A DNA stretch of 64,000 nt from assembly GCA_021613335.1 (NCBI GenBank), contig JAJTWR010000187.1, positions 1-64,000 of the forward strand, read 5' to 3'. Position 1 is the stretch's first letter. The number at the start of each line of letters is the position of its first letter. The notes beneath the pieces are model-generated. The model did no database searches, had not been told where the DNA came from, and was given only the letters and a program-made list of their open reading frames with translations. Origin of the DNA: Whitmania pigra. Lineage: Eukaryota > Annelida > Clitellata > Hirudinida > Haemopidae. This document shows positions 30,725-40,949 of the stretch, in pieces. The translations under genes and the position numbers were made by a program.

Positions 30725-32073
30725 GAGCGGTCACTTTCTGAGAGGTTGACGGAAGAGCCGGAGGCGTGGCTGTCGCCGGAGCGGACGGCATGGGCGGTCG
30801 CCTGAACGCCATGGGTCACGCGCTGCGAGCGCTGCATCCGCTTCGCCCAATCAGGCTGTCCCTTGGCGGTCTGGGTGGCGGAAGCGTCGTTCCCGGCCTC
30901 GGCCGGGCCGCCGACCGTGCCCATGGTCGAGGAGCCGCCAGTCGCGCCAAAGCCAGCCTTCGCACCATCGGAGAAGCTGGATTTGACGGCGGCCGAGGCG
31001 CGGCGCAGCGGCGATGCGGCGGCGCTTCCGGCAGCGCGGGCGACACCGCCGAGACCGAAGGCGACGCCCGATGCGCCGGACTTACCGAGCGAGCCGAGCG
31101 AATAGGCGGACGACGCCGCGCCTGCGGCCGTCGCTCCGCCGCGCACGGCGGCAGCTCCACCCGACAGCATAGCGACTCCACCGCGCGCGGTGAGCATCGC
31201 GCCACCGCCGGCGGCCATGGTTGCACCGGCGGCTGCAAGCCCCGTGCCGACGGCAGCACCAGCGCCGAGCTGCGGGCCGCCGCTAACGAGGCCGGACGCG
31301 ATGCCGGGGCCGAAGATGCCGAGGCCGAGCAGCGACAAGGCGGCGAGGACGACAGCCATGGCGTCGTCGATGCTCGGGGTCTGTCCGCCGAAGCCTTGGG
31401 TGAACTGGCTGAACAGGGTCGAGCCGATACCGATGATAACGGCGAGCACCAGAACCTTGACGCCGGAGGAGATGACGTTGCCGAGGACCCGTTCGGCCAT
31501 GAACGCGGTTTTCCCGAAGAGGCCAAACGGGATCAGGACAAAGCCGGCGAGCGTCGTCAGCTTGAACTCGATCAGGGTGACGAAGAGCTGGATGGCGAGG
31601 ATGAAGAAGGCGAGGATCACCAGCGCCCAGGCGAAGAGCAGGCACGCGATCTGGATCAGGTTCTCGAACACCGCGATCCAGCCCATCAACGGCGAGATTG
31701 CCTCCAGTAGCGGCCGCGCGGCATCGAGGCCGATCTGTGCGACTTTGCCGGGGCGCATCAGGTCGGCAGTGGAAAACCCCGTGCCGGAGCCCTTGAGGCC
31801 GAGGCCGGCGAAGCTCTCGAAGACGATCCTGGCGAGATTGTTCCAGTTGCCGATCAGGTAGGCGAAGACCCCGACGAACAGCGTCTTCTTCACGAGGCGC
31901 GCGATGATGTCGTCATCAGCGCCCCATGACCAGAACAGCGCCGCCAGCGTCACGTCGATGACGATGAGCGTCGTGGCGATGAAAGCGACTTCGCCGCCGA
32001 GCAGGCCGAAGCCGGAATCGATGTAGCGGGTGAAGGTTCCCAGAAAGGAGTCGATGACGCCAGCGCCGCCCAT
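30721..32073 (-). CDS. trbL: Conjugal transfer protein TrbL (VirB6-like)
   Basis: A 450-aa polytopic protein with six or more hydrophobic helices up to about residue 270, followed by a long Gly/Ala/Ser-rich tail (GAGAAVGTGLAAAGATMAAG) and a polar C-terminus. It forms part of the inner-membrane channel. The start at 32073 follows trbK by three bases. Confidence 0.93.
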   Translation of the reverse strand: MGGAGVIDSFLGTFTRYIDSGFGLLGGEVAFIATTLIVIDVTLAALFWSWGADDDIIARLVKKTLFVGVFAYLIGNWNNLARIVFESFAGLGLKGSGTGFSTADLMRPGKVAQIGLDAARPLLEAISPLMGWIAVFENLIQIACLLFAWALVILAFFILAIQLFVTLIEFKLTTLAGFVLIPFGLFGKTAFMAERVLGNVISSGVKVLVLAVIIGIGSTLFSQFTQGFGGQTPSIDDAMAVVLAALSLLGLGIFGPGIASGLVSGGPQLGAGAAVGTGLAAAGATMAAGGGAMLTARGGVAMLSGGAAAVRGGATAAGAASSAYSLGSLGKSGASGVAFGLGGVARAAGSAAASPLRRASAAVKSSFSDGAKAGFGATGGSSTMGTVGGPAEAGNDASATQTAKGQPDWAKRMQRSQRVTHGVQATAHAVRSGDSHASGSSVNLSESDRS

Positions 32074-32076
32074 AGC

Positions 32077-32355
32077 TCACCGCCCTTCCAGCGCTATGGG
32101 CGCAGGCTGGCGGCCAAGGAAGCGGTCGCGGGTCTCGGCCCAGATGCGCAGGCAGTCGGTGTCGTTCGCGGCCTGTTGGCCGAGCTTCTGGCACTGGCGT
32201 TGACCTTCGCGCAGCGGATCGGAAGCGGGTTGGTGAAGGCGCACCGGCGAAGATGCCGGCGCATCAACTTTGCGGGTCAACTCGATCACCGTCGCCGTGA
32301 TGGCGACGGCGACGAAGACGATTGCGCCAAGGCGTGCCAGCATCTTGCCGTCCAT
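32077..32355 (-). CDS. trbK: Putative entry-exclusion protein TrbK-alt
   Basis: A 92-aa protein with one N-terminal membrane helix (LARLGAIVFVAVAITATVIE) and a cysteine-containing tail (CQKLGQQAANDTDCLRIWAE). The position between trbJ and trbL and the CxxxG...DCLRIW pattern match the TrbK-alt family, proposed to block redundant transfer into a cell that already holds the element. Confidence 0.8.
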   Translation of the reverse strand: MDGKMLARLGAIVFVAVAITATVIELTRKVDAPASSPVRLHQPASDPLREGQRQCQKLGQQAANDTDCLRIWAETRDRFLGRQPAPIALEGR

Positions 32356-32365
32356 GGTCGCGCCC

Positions 32366-33133
32366 TCAGTTGCCGTTGCTGAACATCTGCGCGTTGCCCA
32401 GCTGGTAGCCCGAGCCCGGCGTCAGGAAGCGGCGGCGCTGCTCCCGGCCCTGTTCGGCGGCGGCCGCACGCTCGGCTTCGATCAGCGCGCCGGCGCGGCC
32501 GTTGGCGGCAAGGAGCGCGACGAGATCGGAAAGCTGCTGCGACTGGAGGGCGAGAAGCTGGTTGCCGGCCTGCGCAGCCTGCAATGCGCCGGTCGCGCCC
32601 TGACTCTGGCCGATCAACGCCGACATCTGCGCGCGGTTGCTGTCGATATTGCCGACAGCGCCGGCCTGCACGCGCATGGCGTCCTGCAAGCCGCCGACCG
32701 TGTTCTGCCAACGCGAGCGCGCATTGGCGACGAGCTGCTGGTCGGTGGCCGACATCGAGACGTTGCCGTATTTCTGGCTGAACATCTGGTCGATCTGCTG
32801 GACGTCGAAGGCAATGTTCTGCGCTTGGCCGAGAAGCTGCTGCGTCTTCTGGACGTTCTGCTGCAAGGTCTGGAGGGCCGAGAACGGCAGGCTGGCGAGA
32901 TTCTTTGCCTGATTGATGAGCATCTGCGCTTCGTTCTGAAGCGAGGTGATCTGGTTGGTGATCTGCTCCAGCGTGCGCGCGGCTGTGAGCAAGTTTTGGG
33001 TATAGTTGGAGGGATCAAACACGATGAGGGCGTACGCCGGGGCCGCCATCATCGGCGACAGCGCAAGCGGCGTGGCCGCCAGCATGGTCGCGGCGAGTGC
33101 CATGGCGCGCGAGCGGAAGGTACGGGTCTTCAT
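32366..33133 (-). CDS. trbJ: Conjugal transfer protein TrbJ (VirB5-like)
   Basis: A 255-aa secreted protein with a signal peptide (AMALAATMLAATPLALSPMM, cleavage after AYA) and a largely helical, glutamine-rich body (QNLLTAARTLEQITNQITSL). It is the likely minor pilus/adhesin subunit. Its start overlaps trbE by four bases. Confidence 0.92.
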   Translation of the reverse strand: MKTRTFRSRAMALAATMLAATPLALSPMMAAPAYALIVFDPSNYTQNLLTAARTLEQITNQITSLQNEAQMLINQAKNLASLPFSALQTLQQNVQKTQQLLGQAQNIAFDVQQIDQMFSQKYGNVSMSATDQQLVANARSRWQNTVGGLQDAMRVQAGAVGNIDSNRAQMSALIGQSQGATGALQAAQAGNQLLALQSQQLSDLVALLAANGRAGALIEAERAAAAEQGREQRRRFLTPGSGYQLGNAQMFSNGN

Positions 33134-35574
33134 GATTCAGTCTCCTTTTCGGCTTGGGGGAAGTTGGGGATCAGATCGACGGCCCAGGTCGCGTTGCGGG
33201 CGCGGAGCCACGCGGCGAGAAAGCCGTCACGGCCGTGTTCGACGACGAGGTTCGCGATCAGGGTCTGGTCGGATTTTGAGGAAGCGGCGCAGAGCGCGAG
33301 GCCGACTTCGGACAGGCCCAGCTCGAACAGGCGGTTGCCGCGCCGCGACTGGCAGTAATAGTCACGCTTGGGCGTCGCCCGCGCGAGGATTTCAATCTGA
33401 CGGTCGTTGAGACCGAAGCGCCGATAGATCGCCGTGATCTGCGGCTCGATCGCGCGTTCGTTCGGTAGAAGCAGCCGCGTCGGGCAGCTTTCGATGATGG
33501 CCGGCGCGATGCTCGAATTGTCGATGTCGCTGAGCGACTGCGTGGCGAAGATCACGGATGCGTTCTTCTTGCGCAGCGTCTTCAGCCATTCGCGGAGCTG
33601 GCCGGCGAAGCCTTCATCGTCCAGCGCAAGCCAGCCCTCGTCGATGATGAGCAGGGTTGGCCGCCCGTCGAGCCGGTCGCCGATGCGGTGAAAGAGATAA
33701 GACAGCACGGTCGGCGCCGCGCCGGTGCCGACAAGCCCTTCGATCTCGAACGCCTGCACGTCGGCGGAGCCAAGATGTTCGGCCTCAGCGTCGAGCAGCC
33801 GGCCATAGGCCCCACCGACGCAATAGGGCCGGAGCGCCTGCTTGATGTCGTTTGACTGGAGCAGGACGGCGAGGCCGGTGATGGTGCGTTCCTCGACCGG
33901 CGCGGAAGCCAGCGAGGTCAGCGCCGTCCAAATATACTCCTTCACCTCTGGCGTGATAGTGACGCCTTCGCGCATCAGGATCGCCACGATCCAGTCGGCG
34001 GCCCAGGCGCGCTCGTAGGTGTCGTGGATGCGCGCAAGCGGCTGAAGCGAGACGGAGAACTCGTCCCCTTCGGTCAGGCCGCCGCCGAGATCGTGCCAGT
34101 CGCCGCCCATGGCGAGCATGGCGGCCCGGATCGAACCACCGAAGTCGAAAGCGAAAACCTGGCTGCGGTCGTAGCGGCGAAACTGGAGCGCCATGAGCGC
34201 AAGCAGCACGGACTTGCCCGCGCCGGTCGGGCCGACGACGAGGGTGTGTCCCACGTCGCCGACGTGAAGGGATAACCGGAACGGGGTCGAGCCTTCGGTC
34301 TTGCCATAGAGCAAGGGGGGCGCAAAGAAATGCTCGTCCCGTTCCGGCCCCGCCCACACGGCAGAGAGGGGGATCATGTGGGCGAGATTGAGCGTCGAAA
34401 TGGGCGGCTGGCGGACATTGGCGTAGGCATGTCCGGGGAGCGAGCCGAGCCAGGCATCGACGGCGTTGACACCTTCGATCATGGCCGTGAAGTCGCGGCC
34501 CTGAATGACCTTCTCGACGAGGCGCAGCTTCTCATCTGCAAGACGCGGATCGGCGTCCCAGACGGTGATGGTGGCCGTGACATAGGCTATGCCCGCCACG
34601 TCCTGACCAAGCTCCTGCAAGGCCAGATCGGCGTCGGCCGCCTTGTTGGCAGCATCGGTATCGACCAGCGCCGACGCCTCGTTGGTCATCACCTCCTTCA
34701 GGATCGCGGCGATGGACTTGCGCTTGGCGAACCATTGCCGACGAATTTTGGTGAGCAGTTTCACCGCATCGGTCTTGTCGAGCAGGATCGCCCGGGTGCT
34801 CCATCGATACGGGAACGCTAGCCGGTTGAGATCGTCGAGCAGGCCCGGCGTCGTCGCGGTCGGAAAGCCGATGATGGTGAGGATGCGCAGATGCTCGCTG
34901 CCAAGACGCGGCTCCAGCCCGCCGGTCAGCGGCTGGTCGGCGAGGAGCGCGTCGAGATAGACCGGCGTTTCCGGCACGCGGACGCGGTGCGACTTCGTTG
35001 AGACGGTCGAGTGCAGATAGGTCAGCGTCTCGCCGTCATCGAGCCAGTCGCATTCGGGCATGAAGCCGTCGAGCAGCGCCAGCACGCGGTCCGTGCGGTC
35101 GGTGAAGGCGCGCAGGATCTCGTTCGGATCGACGCTGCTGCGTTCGCGCCCTTCGTATAGCCAGGTCTCGGCGCGCGCGGCCTCTTCAGCCGGCGGCAGA
35201 TAGAGGAAGGTCAGGAAATAGCCGGACACGAAATGCGCGCCGGCTTCCTCGAAATCAGCCTTGCGCTCGGCATCGACCAGGCCGGAGGCCGGATCGGGAA
35301 ATTGGCTGGCGGGATAGATTGCTGCTTCGGAGCGCTGCGCCTCGACAAAGATGCTCCAGCCGGAGCCGAGGCGGCGAAATGCGTTGTTGATGCGCCCGGC
35401 GACGGCGACCAGCTCAGCCGCGACGGCGGAATCGAGATCGGGACCCCGAAACTTCGCCGTCCGCTGGAACGAACCGTCCTTGTTCAGCACGACGCCTTCA
35501 GCGACGAGCGCGACCCAGGGCAGATAGTCCGCAAGGCGGTTGGCGGAGCGTCGATACTCGGCGAGGTTCATCAT
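33130..35574 (-). CDS. trbE: Conjugal transfer ATPase TrbE (VirB4-like)
   Basis: An 814-aa ATPase that powers pilus assembly and substrate transfer. It has a CagE/TrbE N-terminal domain, Walker A VVGPTGAGKS and Walker B TLLIIDEGWLALDDEGF, plus the FATQSLSDI motif. The ATG at 35574 (MMNLAEYRR) is preferred, since the frame upstream to 35640 overlaps trbD. The stop overlaps the trbJ start. Confidence 0.96.
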   Translation of the reverse strand: MMNLAEYRRSANRLADYLPWVALVAEGVVLNKDGSFQRTAKFRGPDLDSAVAAELVAVAGRINNAFRRLGSGWSIFVEAQRSEAAIYPASQFPDPASGLVDAERKADFEEAGAHFVSGYFLTFLYLPPAEEAARAETWLYEGRERSSVDPNEILRAFTDRTDRVLALLDGFMPECDWLDDGETLTYLHSTVSTKSHRVRVPETPVYLDALLADQPLTGGLEPRLGSEHLRILTIIGFPTATTPGLLDDLNRLAFPYRWSTRAILLDKTDAVKLLTKIRRQWFAKRKSIAAILKEVMTNEASALVDTDAANKAADADLALQELGQDVAGIAYVTATITVWDADPRLADEKLRLVEKVIQGRDFTAMIEGVNAVDAWLGSLPGHAYANVRQPPISTLNLAHMIPLSAVWAGPERDEHFFAPPLLYGKTEGSTPFRLSLHVGDVGHTLVVGPTGAGKSVLLALMALQFRRYDRSQVFAFDFGGSIRAAMLAMGGDWHDLGGGLTEGDEFSVSLQPLARIHDTYERAWAADWIVAILMREGVTITPEVKEYIWTALTSLASAPVEERTITGLAVLLQSNDIKQALRPYCVGGAYGRLLDAEAEHLGSADVQAFEIEGLVGTGAAPTVLSYLFHRIGDRLDGRPTLLIIDEGWLALDDEGFAGQLREWLKTLRKKNASVIFATQSLSDIDNSSIAPAIIESCPTRLLLPNERAIEPQITAIYRRFGLNDRQIEILARATPKRDYYCQSRRGNRLFELGLSEVGLALCAASSKSDQTLIANLVVEHGRDGFLAAWLRARNATWAVDLIPNFPQAEKETES

Positions 35575-35587
35575 GGCTGCGCCTCCC

Positions 35588-35866
35588 TCAGACCGACAGA
35601 TGGCCGGGAATGCGCAGGTGCCTGCGCCCGACCTCGACAAAGAGCGGATCGCGCTTCGCGGCCCATACGGCGGCGAAATGGCCGACAGCCCAGATCAGAA
35701 GCCCGACCAGCCAGAGGCGCAGGCCGAGACCCACGGCCCCGGCGAGCGTCCCGTTGAGGATCGCGATGGAGCGCGGTGCGCCGCCGAGCAGGATGTGCTC
35801 GGTCAGCGCGCGATGAACCGGGACGGTGAACCCCGACACGTCCAGTTGCTCGAACGCGACCGCCAT
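35588..35866 (-). CDS. trbD: Conjugal transfer protein TrbD (VirB3-like)
   Basis: A 92-aa protein with FTVPVHRALTEHILLGGAPR, the conserved VirB3/TrbD start, and two hydrophobic helices. Its ATG shares one base with the trbC stop. It is an inner-membrane component of the channel. Confidence 0.93.
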   Translation of the reverse strand: MAVAFEQLDVSGFTVPVHRALTEHILLGGAPRSIAILNGTLAGAVGLGLRLWLVGLLIWAVGHFAAVWAAKRDPLFVEVGRRHLRIPGHLSV

Positions 35867-36198
35867 CAGACGAGCGCCCCGCCGCCGAACGAAAAGAACG
35901 ACAGGAAGAAGCTCGATGCCGCAAAGGCGATCGAGAGGCCGAACACGATCTGGATCAGCTTGCGGAAGCCGCCCGAAGTGTCACCGAAGGCGAGCGCCAG
36001 GCCGGTCGCGATGATGATGATGACCGCGACGATCTTGGCGACCGGGCCTTCGATCGACTGAAGGATTTTCTGGAGCGGCGCTTCCCACGGCATGGAGGAG
36101 CCGGAGGCATTGGCGGCCGGGACGAGGATGAGGTTGATGTAGGCGAAGGCGGCGGCGGTCGCGATCGTGCGGCGCGCGCGAATGGTGACACGGATCAT
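35866..36198 (-). CDS. trbC: Conjugal transfer pilin TrbC (VirB2-like)
   Basis: A 110-aa pilin precursor with a basic N-terminus, a signal region ending near VPAANASGSS and two hydrophobic helices (VAKIVAVIIIIATGLALAFG and a second near residues 85-105). The start at 36198 overlaps the trbB stop by four bases. A longer open frame upstream is the antisense-of-frame shadow of trbB. Confidence 0.93.
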   Translation of the reverse strand: MIRVTIRARRTIATAAAFAYINLILVPAANASGSSMPWEAPLQKILQSIEGPVAKIVAVIIIIATGLALAFGDTSGGFRKLIQIVFGLSIAFAASSFFLSFFSFGGGALV

Positions 36199-37145
36199 GC
36201 GAGTTCTCCTGTGCTGGTGGGGATGGCCAAAGGGATGGGATGCGTGATGCGGTAGTCGCCATCGGCCGTGAGTCCTTCGACGCGAGCGAGTTCGGCGAGC
36301 CGGCGCGCGGACCCGCGGCCGGAGAGGACGACAACAAGGTCGATGGTCTCGGCGATCAGGGCGCGCGGGACGGTGACGACGGCTTCCTGGATAAGCTGTT
36401 CGAGACGGCGCAGCGCCCCGATGCCGGTTCCGGCATGGATCGTGCCAATGCCGCCGGGATGGCCGGTGCCCCATGCTTTGAGGAGGTCGAGCGCTTCGGA
36501 GCCGCGCACCTCGCCGATGGGAATACGGTCGGGGCGCAGGCGCAGCGATGAGCGGACAAGATCCGAGAGCGTCGCGACGCCATCTTTGGTGCGCATGGCG
36601 ACAAGGTTTGGCGCGGCGCATTGCAGCTCGCGGGTGTCCTCGATGATGACGACGCGATCCGCCGTCTTTGCCACCTCGGCCAGCAGTGCGTTGATCAGCG
36701 TGGTCTTGCCGGTCGAGGTGCCGCCCGCGACGAGGATGTTGGCGCGGGCGGCCACGGCTTCGCGCAATGCCGCAGCCTGCTCGGCGGTCATGATCCCGGC
36801 GGCCACGTAGTCTGCGAGGGTGAAGACCGCGACGGCAGGTTTGCGGATGGCGAAGGCGGGTGCCGCGACGACGGGAGGAAGCAGGCCCTCGAACCGCTCG
36901 CCCGACTCGGGCAGCTCGGCCGAGACACGCGGGCTTCGGGCGTGAACCTCCGCGCCGACATGGTGGGCGACCAAGCGCACGATGCGCTCGCCATCGGCGG
37001 CCGACAGCTTCTCGCCGGTATCGGCCAGCCCTTCGGACAGCCGGTCCACCCAGATGCGGCCATCCGGGTTGAGCATCACCTCGACGACGGAAGGTTCTTC
37101 CAGAAACCGCGCGATGGCTTCCGGTTTTTGATGGCTGGCAGTCAT
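36195..37145 (-). CDS. trbB: Conjugal transfer ATPase TrbB (VirB11-like)
   Basis: A 316-aa hexameric secretion ATPase with Walker [10 protein letters not shown], the Asp box [12 protein letters not shown], the Walker B region [13 protein letters not shown] and the His box [13 protein letters not shown]. It is the first gene of the trb operon proper. 234 bases to the SRPBCC gene hold only a small hairpin (37207-37220) and no gene. Confidence 0.95.
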   Translation of the reverse strand: MTASHQKPEAIARFLEEPSVVEVMLNPDGRIWVDRLSEGLADTGEKLSAADGERIVRLVAHHVGAEVHARSPRVSAELPESGERFEGLLPPVVAAPAFAIRKPAVAVFTLADYVAAGIMTAEQAAALREAVAARANILVAGGTSTGKTTLINALLAEVAKTADRVVIIEDTRELQCAAPNLVAMRTKDGVATLSDLVRSSLRLRPDRIPIGEVRGSEALDLLKAWGTGHPGGIGTIHAGTGIGALRRLEQLIQEAVVTVPRALIAETIDLVVVLSGRGSARRLAELARVEGLTADGDYRITHPIPLAIPTSTGELA

Positions 37146-37379
37146 GTCGGCCCCGTTTCTTCACGAGGCGCAACAGACGGTCCCCGGATCTGGGTCGATT
37201 AAAAGAGCCTGAAATCAGGCCGATTCAACAAGTATCTAAGGCTGTGCGGCAGTCGGCGGCTATCGGCGGCGAATAGGATGGGCCAGCAAGGGCGCGGTGT
37301 GGCTCGCAGCCAATGCTTCGGGTAGAATCGAAGTCCAAATTCAATGATGAACAGTCACCGTTAAACTTAATCCAACACC

Positions 37380-37796
37380 ATGAAGCTTACCGCCGAAGCA
37401 AACATCGTCGCGCCGATAGGTACTGTCTGGCGCGCTTTCAATGACCCCGACGACATCGTGCGATGGGACGCTTCAGGCGACTGGAAGATCGCCAGCGCGT
37501 CGAACGATTTGAGAGTCGGCGGTTTGCTCAAACTACGCATGACACCGAGGGACGGCGGACCGGGCAGCGACTTTACCGCAATCTACACACGGATCGAGCC
37601 AAACCGGCTGCTCGAATGGCGGCAGGTGGACGACGGGCGGCATATCAGTGTGGAATTCATCGACACCGGCTCCAGCGTGACGGTTCGTCAAATCTTCGAT
37701 GGCGATCCGACGATTCCCTGCGATGTGGAGCGGGCCGATTGGCAAGGTGTGCTCGACAATTTCGCGCGCTACGTGATGGCGATCTACATTCCGTGA
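37380..37796 (+). CDS. SRPBCC (AHSA1-like) domain protein, cargo
   Basis: A 138-aa protein with the START-like pattern: IVAPIGTVWRAFNDPDDIVR at the start, WDASGDWKIASASNDLRVGG, then TAIYTRIEPNRLLEWRQVDD. It could bind a small hydrophobic ligand. It is the only plus-strand gene inside the transfer region, placed between trbB and copG, which normally adjoin. This suggests later insertion. Confidence 0.8.
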   Translation: MKLTAEANIVAPIGTVWRAFNDPDDIVRWDASGDWKIASASNDLRVGGLLKLRMTPRDGGPGSDFTAIYTRIEPNRLLEWRQVDDGRHISVEFIDTGSSVTVRQIFDGDPTIPCDVERADWQGVLDNFARYVMAIYIP

Positions 37797-37821
37797 AGCG
37801 ATCACGGGTGATCGGCATTGC

Positions 37822-38280
37822 TCACGAAGCGTCCGGCGCGGTGTCAGCCGTAGGTGTATCCGGCGAAATGTCGGCCGGCATGTCGCGCGAAAGCTCTTTC
37901 AGGAACCTGTCTCCGGTCGCCAACCGCTTGCCGAGCGTCTGCATGAAGCCCTCGAACCGCTCTAGCCCCTTGGCACGGCTGGAGGCTTGCGTGGCGTCGG
38001 GCAAGACCGGCGTGAAGGTCAGCCAGTAGCGGACGAACAGCGAGACGGCCTCGCCGAGCACGGCGAGATCTTCGTCGAGGGCGTCGATCTGGCGGCCGAG
38101 CTTGTCGAGGCGGCGCGACATGGCCGCTTCCAGCTTCTCCGTCGTGTCGCCAGACAGGAAGGACGCGACGGCGGCTTCGACGATGGCGGATTTTGATATG
38201 TTCCGGCGCAGCGCCAGCGCCTCAACCTGTTTTAGCAAGGCGGGGTCGAAATAGACATTCATGCGGGTGCGGGTGGTCAT
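37822..38280 (-). CDS. CopG-family ribbon-helix-helix protein
   Basis: A 152-aa protein with an N-terminal RHH domain (RMNVYFDPALLKQVEALALR, then ISKSAIVEAAVASFL), a helical middle and a disordered Thr/Pro/Asp-rich tail. It is the standard neighbour of traG in ICEs of this type and may regulate transfer genes. Nine bases separate it from the traG stop. Confidence 0.88.
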   Translation of the reverse strand: MTTRTRMNVYFDPALLKQVEALALRRNISKSAIVEAAVASFLSGDTTEKLEAAMSRRLDKLGRQIDALDEDLAVLGEAVSLFVRYWLTFTPVLPDATQASSRAKGLERFEGFMQTLGKRLATGDRFLKELSRDMPADISPDTPTADTAPDAS

Positions 38281-38290
38281 GGTGCGGTCC

Positions 38291-39889
38291 TCACAGCTCG
38301 ATGCCGTCGCCGGGGTCCAGCGACGTCTGCCGGGCGACCATGCGCATCCGGGCGCGCATGGCGTTGGCCTTGGCGGCATCCACATCGGGTTCGTCGTCCA
38401 GAAGCTCGAATTCCTGTGCCGGCGACGGCTGCGGCGCGACGATCTCCTCATGCTCGGGCAATTCCGGCTCGCGGCGGATGCCGGCATTGGCCGGATCGCC
38501 GCCAACTTCGCCTGTGCCGACCGCGCCCGTCTGGCTGGCGGCCGCGACAACAACGCGGCCCGACCAGTCGTCGGACGCGAGGGTGCTCGTAGGAGCCGCC
38601 AGCTCGGGCGGCGAGACGATGCGCTCCTGCAAGCGCCTGTCCTCGAAATAGCGGGCCTTGGTGGCGCGGATCGGCGGCGTGCCCGCGACCATGACGATTT
38701 CTTCCGACGGTGGAAGCTGCATGATCTCGCCGGGGGTGAGCAGCGGCCGTGCCGTCTCCTGCCGCGAGACCATGAGATGTCCAAGCCAGGGCACTAGCCG
38801 GTGGCCGGCATAGTTGGTGGAATCGCGCAGCTCGGTCGCCGTGCCGAGCGCATCCGAAACGCGCTTGGCGGTGCGCTCGTCATTGGTCGCGAAGCTCACG
38901 CGCACATGGCAATTGTCGAGGATGGAATTGTTCTGGCCGTAGGCGCGTTCGATCTGGTTGAGGCTCTGCGCGATCAGGAAGCCCTTGATGCCGTAGCCCG
39001 CCATAAAGGCGAGCGCAGATTCAAAGAAGTCGAGACGGCCGAGCGCGGGAAACTCGTCCAGCATAAGCAGCAGCCGATGGCGCTTGCCGGAAGTGGCCAG
39101 CTCCTCGGTCAACCGGCGGCCGATCTGGTTGAGGATGAGGCGGATGAGCGGCTTGGTTCGGTTGATGTCCGACGGCGGCACGACGAGGTAGAGGCTGACC
39201 GCCTTCTTGCCCCCAACGAGATCGGCAATGCGCCAGTCGCACCATGCCGTAACGCGCGCCACGACCGGATCGCGGTAGAGGCCGAGAAAGCTCATGGCGG
39301 TCGAGAGCACGCCCGATCGCTCGTTGTCGGATTTGTTCAACAGCTCGCGGGCCGACGATGCGATGACGGGATCAACGCCGGCTTCGCCGAGATGCGGCGT
39401 ATCCATCATGGCGCGCAAGGTGGCTTCCACCGGGCGGCGCGGATCGGACAGGAAGTTGGCGACGCCTGCCAGCGTCTTGTCTTTCTCGGCGTAGAGGACG
39501 TGCAGGATCGCGCCGACAAGGAGCGAATGGCTGGTTTTTTCCCAGTGGTTCCTTTTGTCCAAGCTCCCTTCAGGATCGACCAGGATGTCAGCGATGTTCT
39601 GGACATCGCTGACTTCGCATTCGCCCTGTCGCACCTCCAGCAATGGATTGTAGGCCGATGACTGCGCATTGGTCGGATCGAACAGCAGCACGCGGCCATG
39701 CTTGGCGCGGAAGCCCGCCGTCAAAGTCCAGTTCTCGCCCTTGATGTCGTGGACGATGCAGCTTCCCGGCCAGGTCAGCAGCGTAGGCGCCACAAGGCCG
39801 ACGCCTTTGCCGGATCGAGTCGGCGCGAAGCACAAGACATGCTCGGGGTCGTCATGGCGCAGATAGTCGCGATCGTAGCGGCCGAGCAC
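38291..39889 (-). pseudogene. traG: Type IV coupling protein TraG (VirD4-like), N-terminally truncated
   Basis: The open frame of 532 aa keeps the ATPase: Walker A APTRSGKGVG, TLLTWPGSCIVHDIKGENW, Walker B LLLMLDEFPALG and the AQSLNQIE motif. The coupling protein normally has about 130 further residues with membrane helices. Upstream, the frame stays open to 39997, but family-like text is lost around 39945 (GLLGPDGVVLGRY is the last clear block). A GTG at 39889 could start translation, giving a membrane-less protein unlikely to work in transfer. Confidence 0.85.
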
Positions 39890-39997
39890 GACGCCATCGG
39901 GACCGAGCAGGCCGGAGGGCTGCCGGATAATATCGGCAGTGAATCGGATGGTTACGCTGGAGCCGGCCCGCTGCTGCGGGCTAGATGATCCGCCAAT

Positions 39998-40949
39998 TTA
40001 AAGTGCGCGCCTCATCTCATCTGCAAGATTGAGCAGGTTTCGGAGCGCGGCGCTTTGGTTGAACGGCGACCATACGGCGGAAAACACAATAGGCTCGGGT
40101 TCGTCTGCTATTGGCAGTAAGCGCACATGTGCGATGGGTGACAAACTCGATGCGGCCCCAAGCAACGTGACGCCAAAACCTTGCCCAACCAGGGAGAGCA
40201 GAGAGGCGCGTTCGACGCACAAACGGATGATTGTTGGCGCTGGCCACCGGCCGGCCAACCGCGCAAGGATATGGTCATGAACCTGTGGTCCAGGACCGCT
40301 GGGGCGAACAAGGAAAGTTTCGTCGGCAAGTTCGGACCAGGTGACATGCTCTTGTTCAGCGAGCGGATGACGATCCGTTAGTGCTACGACAAGCGGCTCG
40401 GTCCAGATTGGTCGGGACCGGCAATCGGGCGGATCGGGAGTGCCGACCACGAACGCGATGTCGAGTTGATCGGCACGCAACAGCCTGATCGTCTCTCGCG
40501 CCGTGCCTTCGTCAATTTCGATCGAGACAGCGGGATAGGCATCGCGGTATCGGCCGATCAAGTTCGCAAGAAAGCTATGCAGAATCAGCCCATGGACAAC
40601 CTACCCGTAGGCGACAGCACTTCCCCGAGGCGGCCATAGCAGCCGACTTTACGGCGTGGTCGAGATGGTCGACACCGGCCGATATCCGCTCAACAAATTG
40701 GCGACCGGCCTCAGTTAAGCGCACACCTCGCGTATTGCGCTCGAACAACAGGATGCCGAGTTCATCCTCAAGGGCTTTGATCCTTGCACTGACGCTCAAC
40801 TGGCTGACGCCAAGCGAATTGGCAGCACGGCTAAAGCTCAAATATTCAGCCACTGCAAGGGTTTGGATTAGCGCCGCCATCGGAATCCGTCCGCCATGCA
40901 GCGGTGGTGCGTGCCCAAACCGAAGTTGTTTGGCCAGACGCCGTCGCAT
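39998..40949 (-). pseudogene. LysR-family transcriptional regulator, one-base frameshift
   Basis: The first frame (from 40949) holds the LysR helix-turn-helix (AVAEYLSFSRAANSLGVSQL, SARIKALEDELGILLFERN). After about residue 120 the substrate-binding domain continues one frame over (LILHSFLANLIGRYRDAYP and on to the stop at 39998). The shift is at a CCC run (40589-40591, one base too many). It directly follows the transporter gene and probably regulates the panE-like/eamA pair. Confidence 0.85.

Noticed and set aside
35866..37173. A 435-aa minus-strand open frame covering trbC and running through trbB
   Set aside because: Only its last 110 codons (trbC) look like protein. The rest is an Arg/Pro-rich shadow of trbB in another frame.
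39919..39938. CTGCCG-N8-CGGCAG palindrome at the traG truncation, considered as a transposon end or att site
   Set aside because: Arms are only six bases, no matching end or direct repeat is found elsewhere, and a short palindrome in GC-rich coding sequence is expected by chance.
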